Shown: in pieces, positions 36,309-48,516 of the stretch
Position numbering within the stretch: the stretch's first letter is position 1
Layout of the letters: each line of letters starts with the position of its first letter
Source of the DNA: Paragordius varius
Lineage: Eukaryota; Nematomorpha
NCBI GenBank assembly: GCA_964247055.1
Contig: OZ176051.1
Location: forward strand, 3,968,001 to 4,032,000
Length of the DNA stretch: 64,000 nt
Reading direction: 5' to 3'
The notes under the pieces: model-generated
Told to the model about the DNA's origin: nothing
What the model saw: the letters and a program-made list of their open reading frames with translations, nothing else
Database searches by the model: none
Position numbers and translations under genes: made by a program

Positions 36309-39300
36309 ATGGCTTCCATCAACGTTAATCGCAGTGTGTCCGATAGGTTTTATAGGTACAAGATGCCTCCCTTAATCGCCAAAGTATATTTATTTATATT
36401 AATTTAAAGATTGAAGGGAAGGGAAATGGTATTAAAACTGTTATTGTAAACATGTCCGAAATCGGCAAATGCTTGTCCAGACCACCTACATGTAATAATA
36501 TTAACATTTATTTTTAAAAAATTATTTATAAAAAATATATTTTAGAGTTAAACATTTTTAATATTCTAGATTTGACAAAATATTTTGGCTGTGAATTCGG
36601 CGCACAAACTAAATGTGATGCCAAAAATGATCGTTACATAGTTAATGGGGCCCATGATGGATCTAAGCTACAGGAAGTTTTGGATGGATTTATAAAACGT
36701 TTTGTATTATGTACCGAATGTGGAAACCCAGAAACGGAATTGGTAATTTATGCAAAAATGCGCTTTATGTGTTGATCTTATTTTAACTTATAACTAAAGC
36801 CAGTTTAGGATGTTCTGCAAAGATATCCACTTCGTAAGGGGTTTTTCATAGCGGCATGTGTCAGGTGCAAACGTCGCCTCAACATATAGACTACCAATTC
36901 AATCCCACTATATATTTTTTTAGGGCGATTTGCTCTTATCTTTTAAACTTTTAATTAATTTTGTCTTTTCATTTTTGTTTTATTTTAATAGCAAATTAAT
37001 GGTAAACGACAACTCATAAACATGTCATGTAAAGCGTGTGGTCATGTAGGGACACTCGATAATCACCATAAATTAATTGCTTTCATACTGAAAAATCCGT
37101 TTGATGATACATCGGCCTATAATACTTCCACCACGGTTTCTAATAATGAAGGTAGTTTTAATACTTTTTTGTTTTACGAAAAACTGATATAAAATATGAA
37201 CTCCATAATAAAATATGGCCGAAAAAAGATATATTAAATAATAATAATAAGTACCCTAATCTAGAAAAATATATTTCGTTCAATTTAACATTTTTAAAAA
37301 CAATAAAATTTCTGTGTTTTTTTAAAAGCAAAAAAGTTGGAATAGAGGTCGCACAGATAATAAAATTAAATCTTTGCCATTTTTTATTTTATAATTTACT
37401 AGCGTGAATCTCGTGCTGCTACGCAGCCCGAGGAAGTCCTTCGGACTTCTGGGGGGGGGGGGGGGGGGGGGAGAGGGGGGGGTTCGAAGTTTGGATTTGA
37501 ATGGGTCTACCGGTTTTCCTGTACCAGATCACAATGCCAGCATTTTTCATTTTTATAAATATATAGATTACCATAAATAATGTTTTAATATCCATATATC
37601 TTTTAACATGCTATACATATGATAGATACTCCTTACTCAGCATCTATCATCAAAGAAACGCTTGACTAAAATTTTTGCCTTTTAACAGGCATTACGAAAA
37701 ATCCTTCTCGAATTTTTACAGTCTCATACCGTGGGCAAACAAATACAATCAAAAAAATATTTTTGTGGACTTTGTTTTTTTTTGAAAAAAATGGCATTTT
37801 ACGGGGGGAGCGGGTAAAAAGAGGGCCTAAATCAAAAAAGTGACGCGACTATGTTCAGCGCAATCGAAATTAAGTAAATAAAAATCATATTTGAAATTGA
37901 ATGGTCCAACACGTTCTCCAAAAAATTGACTTAACCCATTTTTCACACGGGGTGGGCCCAAACTGGGGACCTAATTCCAAAAAAGGGCGAAGCTATTGTC
38001 GGGGCATTCATTAATGATTAAATTTTTTTGATGTTTGGATTTGATTGGGTTCACCGGTTTTCCGGAAACAGATCACAAAGTTATATGAAAAATCAGTTTT
38101 TAGCGGGTAGCTCCTTACCCAGCAGCTATAATCAAATAAACGGTAGACTAAAATTTTTGCCTTTTAACAGGGTACGTGGAATCTTTATTGAATTTTTACG
38201 GTCTCATACCTAGGGCGAAAAATCGATTTAAAAAATTATTTTTGTGGACTTTGTTTTTTGAAAAAGGTGGCATTTTGCGGGGGGAGCGGGTAAAAAGAGG
38301 GCCTAAATCAAAAAAGTGGCTCGGCTATGTTCAGCGCAATCGAAAATAAGTAAACAAAAATTATATTTAAAATTGAATGGTCCAACACGTTCTCCGGAAA
38401 ATTGTCTCAAAGACACGATTTTTGTGGACTTCTGTTTTCAAAAAAAAACCGTTTTTCATACGGGGTGGGCCCGAACTGGGGGCCTATTTCAAAAAAAGGG
38501 CGAAACTATTGTCGGGACATTTATTAATGATTATATTTTTTCGATATTTGGATTTGATTGGGTCTACCGGTTTTCCTGTACCAGATCACAAAGCTAGCAT
38601 TTTCCATTTTTATAAATATATAGATTTCCCAATAATTAAGGTTTATAATAAAAAACTAAAATATACATATAAATACAGGACCAAACTTTATTAAACTTTA
38701 AATGTTTTTTTAAAACCTGTTAACTTGTTTCTTTGAATTCAGATGTTTGTTCATTGGCAAGTTCAGTTTATAATCTTGATGGCTATTTTATTTTTTGCAA
38801 ATTATATGGTGGTAATAATTTATTTGGGAAAATTTTCACCCATTAATTCGGCTTTAAAATTTTTTATATGTAAGAGACAGCACCAAACTTTTTAAACCTT
38901 GATTGATTTTTTCTACCCAAATACTTTAATGATTACAATATATTAACTTATCTTAGTTTAAATAAGGTTGTCTAAAAATGGGTTTTAATTTTTCATAATA
39001 ATTACAATTTTTAATGGACTTTTTGCGCAGTCACAGGGGAGTCTTTTTTCTACCAAAAATGTGTTTTTCGAGCTTATATGTCATATATTAATTAGATTGT
39101 TTTATCCTTTTTTAAATTATTAATGGTATTATTACTTTGTTTTTGGTATGTGTTTTCTTCTGATAATATTTTTCTAAATATTAAACAAAAAATATTAAAA
39201 AAAATATAAAGATAAACCATAAAATCTATACATTATAATAACAAAATTCATATTTATAATTCAAATAAATTAAAAAATATTGGAGGGAAAGAGCCAGCTA

Positions 39301-42300
39301 GCGCATTGAGAGCTATTTTATACATAACCAATTATTAAATGTGTTTTTGAATTCGATTTACCCAATTTTATGTCTTTCATGCCTAAACATTGTTTCTATG
39401 CCCATCTCTAAATAAATTCATTTTGTTAAAATTTATTTTATAAAATAACTCAAAACCATTTTTTTTGTTTGGTGTTACAAAATATTAGTAATTTAGATGT
39501 GGAAAATTACTTTCAAACATGACCGTTTTGATTTTTGTGTTTGATGATACTATATACATTTTTAATTTTTTCACAATAATTTTGATAAAAAGAATACGCC
39601 ACATGTTTTTTATCTTATATACACGTCTAACACTTTTCCTCATTGGTATATATTCATATTCAAAAATCCCACCATTTTTTTAAAAATAAGTCAAATTTCG
39701 TAAAACCCTTTTTAAATCACCACCTTTTAATATTTGTATATATCTATATAATAGATGACTTTTTTTATTATTACATTTCATTTTTCAAAAAAAATTCTCC
39801 CAAAATAGATAAGGTTAAACAACGCAGTGGTGGTAATAACAAAAATACAAACGAAGAAAATGGCCATGTAGGCGAAAATGCTGAGGACACAATACCTAAT
39901 TTCGGTGGACTAGTTATAAACAATGGTAGCAATGGAAATAATACTAAACAAAAGTCTAAGAATGGGATGGCTAATGGGGATTATGTTAAAACTTCATGCA
40001 ATGGGTATATAATTTTATATAGAATTGATGGCAAAAATTATATAATTGATATGGATAAAACGCACTAATATATTTTATATATGCCATGATTTCATAAAAC
40101 AATTCATTGAACCACCCTAATGTCCTTTTTTTGTTAGAAAAAATATATATTATATTAATTTTTTGTTAAAAGCTTATTAATAGATATATAATGATTGATT
40201 ATTCAACAGATATCTTATGTTTAGTTTATTTGAAACTTATGAGCCTCATTGTGCCCACAAATTTAAGGGTAATTAACTTAACGATTTAAAAACTACGACT
40301 TAATAAATGTTCTGAAAAGTTTCTGATGATCAACATAATATTAGTTTTTCGGTGGTCCATTAAAAAAACTTAGTATTAGGGGTTATCATAGGAGAAAGGG
40401 AAATTTATGTTATTTTGATTGTAATAGATATTATAAGAATATAATTTTGATTTATTATCAAAATTTGTAATATATACTTATTACATTTATTTATTCATTT
40501 TATCAGTGAAAACGATGATTATGAGGCCTGGAGTGACACGGAAGAAACAAATGAATCATTGATGAATGATAACAATAATAAAAACAACTCAAATGTCGGG
40601 ACCAAAACAAGTAAAACTGGAAACAGCCACAACAATGTACAAAATCAAGGATTGGAAACTACGGCAACACAACCACCGATTGACGTTTTTTACCATTATG
40701 TTAAGGTGGGTGATAATTATGTTTAAATTTGAACAAATTACTTTTATGTAAAAGCTTAAATCTTGTTTTAATTTCTTACAAATATTTCTTGTTTAGTGTC
40801 ATTTGCAAACCTATTAATATATTTTTCGTTAGTGAGATTGTTTTTGTTGTTTTAACCCTGTAATTATATAAACACTTATTTGGCTAAAAATGTTTTTACG
40901 ATATTGTAATATTTTTTTGAGTTTTCACATAAACTTTTTCACTTTTTTATATACTAAAATTGTCGTTATTATAATTAGAAATTGAAAGTGTCTGGTGAGT
41001 TTTCAGCATTACCGAAAAATGGTAATAATAATTTGGATAAAGAAATATATGGAGAAGCCGATAAATTGGATGTGAAAGATAAGGCACCTATGGTTTTGGC
41101 TGAATTATTGTTTGATTCAGACTTGCTGAATCAAATAACACGTTTCCGAACTATATTTCTGCGAGTATTATATATATATATATATATATATATTTGTTTA
41201 TTATATACAGTGGAATTTTTCCCTTTCCTCATAATGAACCAATTGTGTGAAAAAATATGTGCATTCATCGTTTTTTTGACGGTTTTTTTCATAAAGAATT
41301 CAACATAAATTATAGAAAATTTCCTATTTAATTTTAGGGTTTTTGTGAGGACTTATAAATATTCATTAAAGGAGTATACACTTTACCTTAACTTTTTACA
41401 AATGTACTTTAACTGAGTCTTTATTTTATACACAGAGAAGTGCATGATTATTAACATGAGCTATTCATAGACGCTGTCATTCTTATATAAATATAAAAAG
41501 AGGGGGTTAGTTAAAATACCATTTACATTTAAATTTAATCCCGATTTCAAGTTGACCATTTACATTCTAAATTCAATCTTGATTTCAAGTTTACCCTGAG
41601 GTTTTGAATAACTCTGCCATAAGAATATTTCCATCAATAATAAGTTAAATTAGCCCAAATACTCTCAATTTATATTTAGGCTGAATATAAAATACTAAAA
41701 ATGTAAATTTGAGATGTATATATAATATAATATTTATAATTTATTTTTTGTATGTTAAGTTTTGTCATGGGAATCCGCGTGCACAAAAATATCTTTTGGG
41801 TGCTTTTGAGCAACTCATTGGCTCAGAATATAAATCTGCCCTGCTTCCGAAAGTTGCACATGTTCTGAAAGCCGCTTATGACGCTGATTTATTGGACGAG
41901 GAAACTTTGATTGATTGGTCTTCAAAGGTTTTTTTTAGTTTTTGTGATTAACTAAGCATTTCTATAATTTTTGCCGTTTTTTGCAGTGTTAATGCATGAA
42001 TGTATGTAAATTGGTTCTGGCTTTTACTTTTATTTAAATACTTTAGTTATCGTTATTTGATTTTTAACTTTAAAAATGTTAATTATTTATCTGTTTAATA
42101 AATAATTATTTTTATTATTATATATAAAAATCTTTGAAAAACACCAATATTCCCTTAAATAACACTTGGAATGTTCTAATCCTTTTATTTAGCGATTTAT
42201 CATAACTTTATCGTTTTTACTTTATATATAAAATAATTGTGTAATATTTATTATATTATATCAGGTATCCAAAAAATATGTGGATAAAGAAACCGCTACT

Positions 42301-43602
42301 GAGATTCGTAAAAAAGCCGAACCTTTCATAACTTGGTTGCGTGAAGCTGAAAGTGAGGGCTCTTCATCTGAATCAGGACCAGAGGAGGAAAATGGGTAGT
42401 TTTTTATCATAAAAATAAAGATGTGAAATTTTAAATTTTTCAAAAATTTTTTGGATGTATGTGACATATATTATATAATAAATTTATGGTGTGAAATACA
42501 ATGTGAATATATTTAGGTTAGTATTTTTTAATCAATAACTGATATCTTATACAGTAAAGAAAATAATAATAAATGTTTTTTTTAATTTTTTTCTTCCTAT
42601 TAGCCAATAGAATTGCTATCTTTACTGTAAATACCCTTGGATTAATGAAAAATTACCAATGTATATTTAATTTTTGCGAACTCTTATTGGGGAAATATTT
42701 CACTATTAAAACTATAGATACAAAGAAATTGTAATAGCCTTGCAGAAACTCTTATTTAACATTATTTTTGATTTAATTAACACTGCTAGGATTTAATTTA
42801 TTTAATGCTGTCTTGTCGACCCTACACAATAAGTCACACCTAACTAACTCATTTTGTTTAATATTATATTTGTTTAAAGTTGTGTAAACTTTCCCACAAA
42901 CTTTTACAAATAATATTATTATCAACAACTATTTTATAAATCTTATGTTTTTAATATTATCTCGTTCTAAAAATATTTTTAGTAATAATGAAAGCAGTGG
43001 CGATTATGCTGAAGAGAGCGACGAAGAGGACATACGAGATAAACATGTGAAACGTGGTGGACTTTTATTAACAAATGCACAAAATGGAAACCTTAATAAA
43101 ACTACAGATAAGGTAATTTTTTGGGGGGGTAAATTACACCATTTATAAAAGGATAGATTTGGAATATAATACGTATAATCTAAAATTTTCAATAACACAC
43201 AAACCGCACTGACTAATGTAAATAAATAACCTAAGGATCATTAAAATTCAAATTATCTATTTTAATGATTTTTATTTTCTTAAATACGAGTTTGTGATAC
43301 ATTTTCCATCTAATAAAACTTGTCTCCAAAAATATAAAAAATACTAATATTTTTTGCATAACCATGATTATTCCAATCCTATTCTTTTGTTTTGTGAAAT
43401 AAGGAATAAAGATGGAATCGGTAATCAGTATAAGTCACAATTATAAATATATAGAGATTGTTTAATGTCAACTATAAAAAATATGGTTACATTGAAAAAT
43501 ATTTGTTTTTTACTTTTCATCTTTTATACATTTAATTTTTATTATAAAATGTTTTTTTAGAAGGAAGAAAATGAAAGTGATTTAGATATAGATGCCATTT
43601 AA
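36309..43602 (+). CDS. EIF5: Translation initiation factor eIF5, eleven exons
   Basis: eIF5 is the GTPase-activating protein for eIF2 in the 43S complex, and its C-terminal W2 (HEAT) domain tethers eIF2-beta and eIF3. Exons: 36309-36383, 36410-36491, 36570-36742, 36992-37151, 39809-40004, 40507-40705, 40979-41164, 41760-41927, 42265-42395, 42983-43112, 43561-43602; all phases agree, 513 residues (human 431). The start reads [18 protein letters not shown] with the arginine finger conserved (R16). [20 protein letters not shown] and the zinc ribbon [11 protein letters not shown]...SCKACGHVG follow. The W2 part has [54 protein letters not shown] and [14 protein letters not shown], and the protein ends SDLDIDAI as in vertebrates (DIDIDAI). 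The extra length is an Asn/Gly-rich linker in exons 5-6. Intron 1 is 26 nt; intron 4 (2,657 nt) carries Helitrons. Confidence 0.97.
37399..37567 (-). mobile_element. Minimal 169-bp Helitron
   Basis: On the minus strand it runs from A|TCTATATATTTATAAAAATG through GTACAGGAAAACCGGTAGAC and a long C tract to GAAGTCCGAAGGACTTC, then the hairpin GCTGCGTAGCAGC, 12 bases, and CTAG|T. The hairpin stem is perfect (GCTGC/GCAGC), unlike copy 1. Both ends are complete, so this is a whole element in minimal form. It lies in eIF5 intron 4, opposite to the gene. Confidence 0.85.
37450..37486 (+). repeat. Poly-G tract inside the minimal Helitron
   Basis: About 35 bases, almost all G with a single GAGA interruption. 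The corresponding place in copy 1 (about 30124-30133) has only a short run of C. Such a tract could form a G-quadruplex and is also a likely place for sequencing-length error. Confidence 0.85.
37630..38624 (-). mobile_element. Non-autonomous Helitron, copy 2, 3'-truncated
   Basis: Its 5' end (A|TCTATATATTTATAAAAATG on the minus strand) is at 38624, and the body repeats the 530-bp units of copy 1 in inverse orientation. It loses its 3' end near 37630, about 60 bp before the minimal Helitron, which lies in the same orientation. Copies 1 and 2 face each other about 7.2 kb apart. Confidence 0.8.
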
Positions 43603-44079
43603 ACAGATGGGGATTAAACAGAAAAACATAGTTTTAAATATATATGATTGTTTCCATTTTTTTATTTTATATGTATTTTGTCCATCATCAAACGACAATT
43701 GTTCTTATATTAATTTTATTTAAATAATTTTTTAAAAATAAATTTTTTGATGCAATTAATGAATTATGTTTATGAGTTTATATTTTCCATCAAAGGGCTA
43801 TTGAATTCCAACATCTTTTTGAGTTACGGTTACTCTAACTGGTTAAATTTGATATTCGAAAGAATTTGCGTTATTTGGCCGATATTTAAACGTTCTTTTC
43901 GGTATGGTTGATCACCAAGTCTTGTATTTCCCATATTAATTACTTAGTTCTAAAATATTAAAATGTTTTCTATGACATTTTTATAGGATCCAAGTGTTTG
44001 TTGTTTCAAAATAAAAATTTCCAAGTTTTACATTGAATTCTCAATTTTGATAAGGAACTTTTTATTTTGTTGCTTTTAG
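43603..44079. other. eIF5 3' flank
   Basis: A+T-rich sequence with several AATAAA-like hexamers after the stop codon. No further gene is seen. Confidence 0.5.
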
Positions 44080-44593
44080 GTATATGCCGACCAGATCATA
44101 GACTCAAGGTCATGACCTAGGTCGCTACCATTTGCAAAAGTTACTTAAGTCATTTTAATGTTTTTCATTTTAAACCTTATACAATTAATATGAAAACTAT
44201 ATATGTTATTTTATGTAAAATATATTAAACACATTTTTTTGCTCTTAAATAAAATCCGCCTTGTTAAATTATCACGATTAAAATAAAGTTATTTGCATAC
44301 CTGACAATATCAATAAAAAGCGAATGAAGAGGCATTTAAAACAAGTTCATGAAATAGATTATATGGAAGGTGGTGGAAAGCATGCTAAATATTTAATTTT
44401 AGTTTTAAAAATTTCATATTTCATTTCAAAGATCAGCCACAAATATTTATTATACCAGCAGCTCTTAACATTGATGTTAAATATTGTGGTAGCTTCATTA
44501 ATAGTTTACCTCCGAATCACGCCATCTCGTATAGAAAAAGATGTTTTGTTAAACTTAATTCTTAGCGCAAGTTATTTTTTGGATGTTATATAA
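44080..44593 (+). mobile_element. hAT transposon fragment with BED-finger start
   Basis: Contains AAGGTCATGACCTAGGTC, matching the subterminal region of the hAT element at 59385-60686. About 200 bp further on is a frame reading NKKRMKRHLKQVHEIDY, the end of a BED-type zinc finger, close to NKNRMKKHLKEHEINY in the other element. The rest of the transposase is absent. Confidence 0.6.
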
Positions 44594-45830
44594 ATAACGC
44601 CTTATATTCCAGGAAATATCGTTAATTGCAGAAATTTAATAAATTCTAAATTATCAGTGTGGTGTTATTAATACTTTTTTAAATATATTTTTTTATTTAA
44701 CATCCCATTACTTTTTGGGGTAGTTTAATATCACAGACGATTTGAAATTTTAATATAAAAATATAAGCTATTAAGCCGAATTAAAAAATATGCTTTCTTT
44801 AGTTTAGGCGCATTATACAAATAAATTTTTTAAAAAAACTTAAATTATAAAATAATCTTTAACCTTTTTGCCGCAATAATTTTGTATAAATTTTTTTGAA
44901 TCGCTAATGCAACAGGCAAATAAATTTCATGGTTAGATAAAATAAATAATTAACTTTTAAAAGCTTTTGGGCTACATTTTAGCAAAAACTTGTCATATTT
45001 TGATTTTACATCAGCTCTTTGTTTCAATTGTGTTTTGGAGCGTTTCAATTTTAGACTCAAGAAGTCACAAAACTCTAAAAATATAAGCTTTTTTATTTTC
45101 ATACACGAGAACAATGGTAAATAATTAAAATTAATTAAAATAATTTTCAAAACTGTAGTTCATTTTTCAAAAATGAGTTCTGGGATACAAAACTACTTTT
45201 AAAAGTAAACTATGACAAAAAAATTAAAAAGTAACGAAAGGAAAAACCTTTTTTTATATATTTATATATATACTTAATATAACATTAATTTTGTGGCTAA
45301 GATTTGGTGTGACCTGGGTTAGACCCGGGTCAAAATCACAATCCTTTTAACCAAAAATATCTTTCCCATTCAATTTTAAGCCACAATTAAGTTTACATAA
45401 TATGTTATTTGTACGTACGCAAGAGTTTTAATTACCTAATACTTCATTTTGATGATAATTATTGTAGGAAATTTATAAAAACTTGGAAATTCAATGTTAA
45501 TTTTAAATTGATGATTCTCGTTTATCACGAATTATTTTAAAGAAAAAATTATGGGAACTTTCAATGCATAAAATTACCATCTACGGTAGCCATTTATACA
45601 TCATTCTGGATAAAAAAATAAATTGCCAATACTGGAAGTTGTTTAAGAGAAATATTGAACCATGTATTTTTCTACTATTAACATATATCTATTACAAATT
45701 TTAATTAAAACTTAATAGCCTGCACAATACAAATTCACCTTTTTAAAAAACATAATGTTCAAAAAACAGTTTTGGTCATATTATTAACCTTTAAACTAGA
45801 TATTCTAAAGGTTTTACATATAAAACCTTA

Positions 45831-46186
45831 TATCCCATTTACAGTTCAAATTCACCCTTGAACAATTCAAATTCACCCTTGAACAATTCAAATTCACCTT
45901 TGAACAATTCAAATTCACCCTCGAACCATTCAAATTCACCCTCAAATAAAATATGTTTTTTAAGATTTAAAATAACCAATATTTTTATATATTTTTAAAA
46001 AATAAAAATTTTGTTTTAAATTAAAATAAAACTGAAAAAATAATAAACTATAACATAAACATATATTTTATATAAATAAAGAGTTATATTAGTTCGAAAA
46101 TACACAATTTATTTTTAGGGTAAATTTGAATTGTTCGAGGGTGAATTTGAATTGTTCAAGGGTGAATTTGAACTGTAAATGGTATA
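45831..46186. repeat. Foldback element, family D, with tandem 20-bp units in both arms
   Basis: The left arm starts CCATTTACAGTTCAAATTC and has five near-identical units of TTGAACAATTCAAATTCACC. The right arm has the inverse, GGGTGAATTTGAATTGTTC, two to three times, and ends ACTGTAAATGG. About 170 bp of A+T-rich spacer separates them. Relatives occur in SNX27 intron 8 and probably in eIF5 intron 7 (41515-41600). Confidence 0.75.
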
Positions 46187-46424
46187 TTTTAAACAATAGC
46201 TTTTTACAATCTAAAACAATTCTAAAAAAAAGTGAAATAGTCTAACACTTTATGTCTTTTCTTTTTAGTCAGCGATGACATATTGGGGTAATATTATATC
46301 ACATAGCTCAATCATATAAATAAACTGCTGTTTCGAAAGTTATTTTAGTAAAATTTATTTAAACATTGTTCTATTTTATTAGATAAAAACTCTTTATTTT
46401 GGCAGTTTTTATAATTTCTAGAGC

Positions 46425-46640
46425 AGGGGTGGCCAACACGCGGTTCTTTCCAGACATTGTGTGCGGCACTCTTGCTCATAAAATCAAAGTTATTTCTTAT
46501 AAAAATTTTGTGAATATATCTATCCTTGGCAACGAACTAGAAAAAAAAACTCTATTGTGTATTTGTATTTTTCAGTGTTAAGTTTAAAATTAAATAAAAT
46601 ATTTTAAAGGACCATTTATATTTCTAATGCGGCTAGTTGA
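46425..46640 (+). repeat. Possible hAT-type MITE end
   Basis: Begins GAGCAGGGGTGGCCAACACG, which looks like hAT (Charlie-type) terminal inverted repeats of the CAGGGGTGGCCAA kind, followed by a GC-richer stretch TGTGTGCGGCACTCTTGC. I found no matching right end or 8-bp duplication. Confidence 0.3.
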
Positions 46641-46889
46641 AGTTATTGAGTAAAAATTTAACCCACGTAGCGTGTTCTAGTGTCCTAAATTGGCACGGAT
46701 CAAAACCACGTTTGAATTAAGCAGCTGGTTATAAAATCAATAAATGTTTAGTTTTTCGTAAGGAAAGCTTATTAAGTTAAGTATTAACATTTTCTAACCA
46801 TAATATACATTTGCTTATCGCATTAGCGATTGGCGGCGAAAAAGTTTGAGAGAGGATTTTTTTACAATTTTGCTCTTTTAAATGCGCCA

Positions 46890-47700
46890 AAAATTCGGCC
46901 TAGATAAAATCAACCCATACCGCGCATGCTTAAAAAATGTGGGACTAAACTCCATCCAATGCACTAAATGTCAATACTGGTTACACAAACCATGTTCAAT
47001 TTTAAATGAAACTTTAAAAAATAATAATAATTACATATGAACCCCATATACTCTATCCAAACAATATATTCCACGCATAGAATATGAGTCCTACCTTAAA
47101 ATAGGTGGCAGCGAAATTCAAAAAGTACAAAAGTTAACCTACCTTGGTGATACCATTTCCGCTCTAGGAGGTTCATCTGAAGCCATCAAAAATCGCATAA
47201 GAATTGGCTGGGGTCGATACAACCAATATAAACACATATTCACCAACAAACATATATCTTCAAAAACAAAAAATAAAATATAACAAATTGGCGTTAGGCC
47301 TACTATAACTTATGCTTGCGAAACATGGCAAATAAGTAATACACAGGAAAATATGCTGGATAATATGGAACAAAGAATGATAAATACATTTAAGCGAACA
47401 ATCTCACATGATAAACAAATCCTGCCAATCTCAAAATATATTCACATCCGCAGACTTGGCTATTACGGTCACATTCAAAGATTAGATAACGATAATTGGA
47501 TTAAAAATATAACAAACCTTAAGCCAAACAAACAAAACAGTGTTGGTCGTCCAGCAATAACATGGGACAAAAACATTACCCAAGACCTATAGGCCAAAAA
47601 CATAAAAGCCGGGGACTGTTTAAACAAAAAATCCTTCAATGCAATGATCAAACACCTAAACCCCGTCACGACGGATGCTAAGGGACCCCTTGACAACAGC
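46890..47700 (+). pseudogene. 3' fragment of a second copy of the zinc-finger non-LTR lineage
   Basis: It reads NSIQCTKCQYWLHKPCS (finger), then EIQKVQKLTYLGDTISALGG, GVRPTITYACETWQIS, LGYYGHIQRLDNDNW and VGRPAITWDKNITQDL, with a few stops. It matches the 3' end of the element at 30770-33880 at protein level but clearly differs in detail. It lacks endonuclease and most of the RT, the normal 5' truncation. It ends about 180 bp before the sororin-like gene. Confidence 0.82.
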
Positions 47701-47877
47701 TATCTATCTATCAAATTTAAAAATGCTTCGGGTATGCCCCAAAAGGTCAATAATTGTTAACATTATTAACCTGATTTTATATAAAAATCGCAAACCGTCT
47801 CTATAATATTTAATAATAATTTATTCTATTATTTTGAATTAAAAATTTAATTGATACTAAATGCGTAATAAAATTGA

Positions 47878-48516
47878 TTACTCAATATAAAATTCTTGAC
47901 TATCTATTTGTTCAAATTCTACATTTTTTCTTTGACACCATTCTTCGATTTCTTCTGTGGACTAAATATTAAAATTAAAATTTACTGGTTGATTATTTTT
48001 ATGTCGGATTCCTTTTTGTATTTTTGGTATTGTGACATTTTGAATTATATTTTTGGATTGTAATTGAGATATTTCATATATTTTCAAGGGACTTGATTTT
48101 GGTGAATTGAAGCCAAATGACTTATTGTTATAAATATTTATCGTATTATTAGATGATAATGTTAAGGGTGGAAAATTTGGCGTAATATTGTTGATATTAT
48201 TGCCAAATTGGGGAGTTGAATGTTGCTTTTCATATTTTGAAAGAAAGGGAGTTGAAATAGCTTTAAACGAATGTTTATTCTCATTTTTGTCTTTAAGTTC
48301 AAAATTTAATTTTATATGATTATGGGAATTTATATTTGAAAAAAAGGGAGAAACGTTGGAAATATTTGACAATGGCAATCGTTTATTGGGATATGAAGTT
48401 GATTTCAAACCCAAGTTGATTGATTTCGCCAATAATTGCCGTTTTTTACATGATGCAGATGTTTCTGTCTTGAGGCGCACAGTTCTCCTGGAACACTGAG
48501 GTGTGATTCTTTCCAT
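47878..48516 (-). CDS. CDCA5: Sororin-like cohesin protector, two exons
   Basis: Sororin holds sister chromatids together by binding Pds5 and blocking Wapl; Cdk1 and Aurora B inactivate it in mitosis and APC/C-Cdh1 destroys it. Exons 47986-48516 and 47878-47961 are joined by a 24-nt intron and encode 204 residues (human 252). The C-terminus, EIEEWCQRKNVEFEQIDSQE, lines up with human ELDEWAAAMNAEFEAAEQF, the conserved sororin box, at the very end of the protein as expected. A KSFGFNSP motif at 132-139 contains FGF, the Pds5-binding motif. RLPLSNISN (46-54) is a full RxxLxxIxN destruction box. At least six SP/TP sites are present (T5, S56, T89, T101, S138, S142). The rest is low-complexity, Asn/Ser-rich and poorly conserved, as in the family. 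Assignment rests on short motifs. Confidence 0.75.

Noticed and set aside
45835-46186. Possible CRISPR-like array because of regularly spaced short repeats
   Set aside because: The units are directly adjacent with no unique spacers, appear inverted on the other side, and the genome is eukaryotic.
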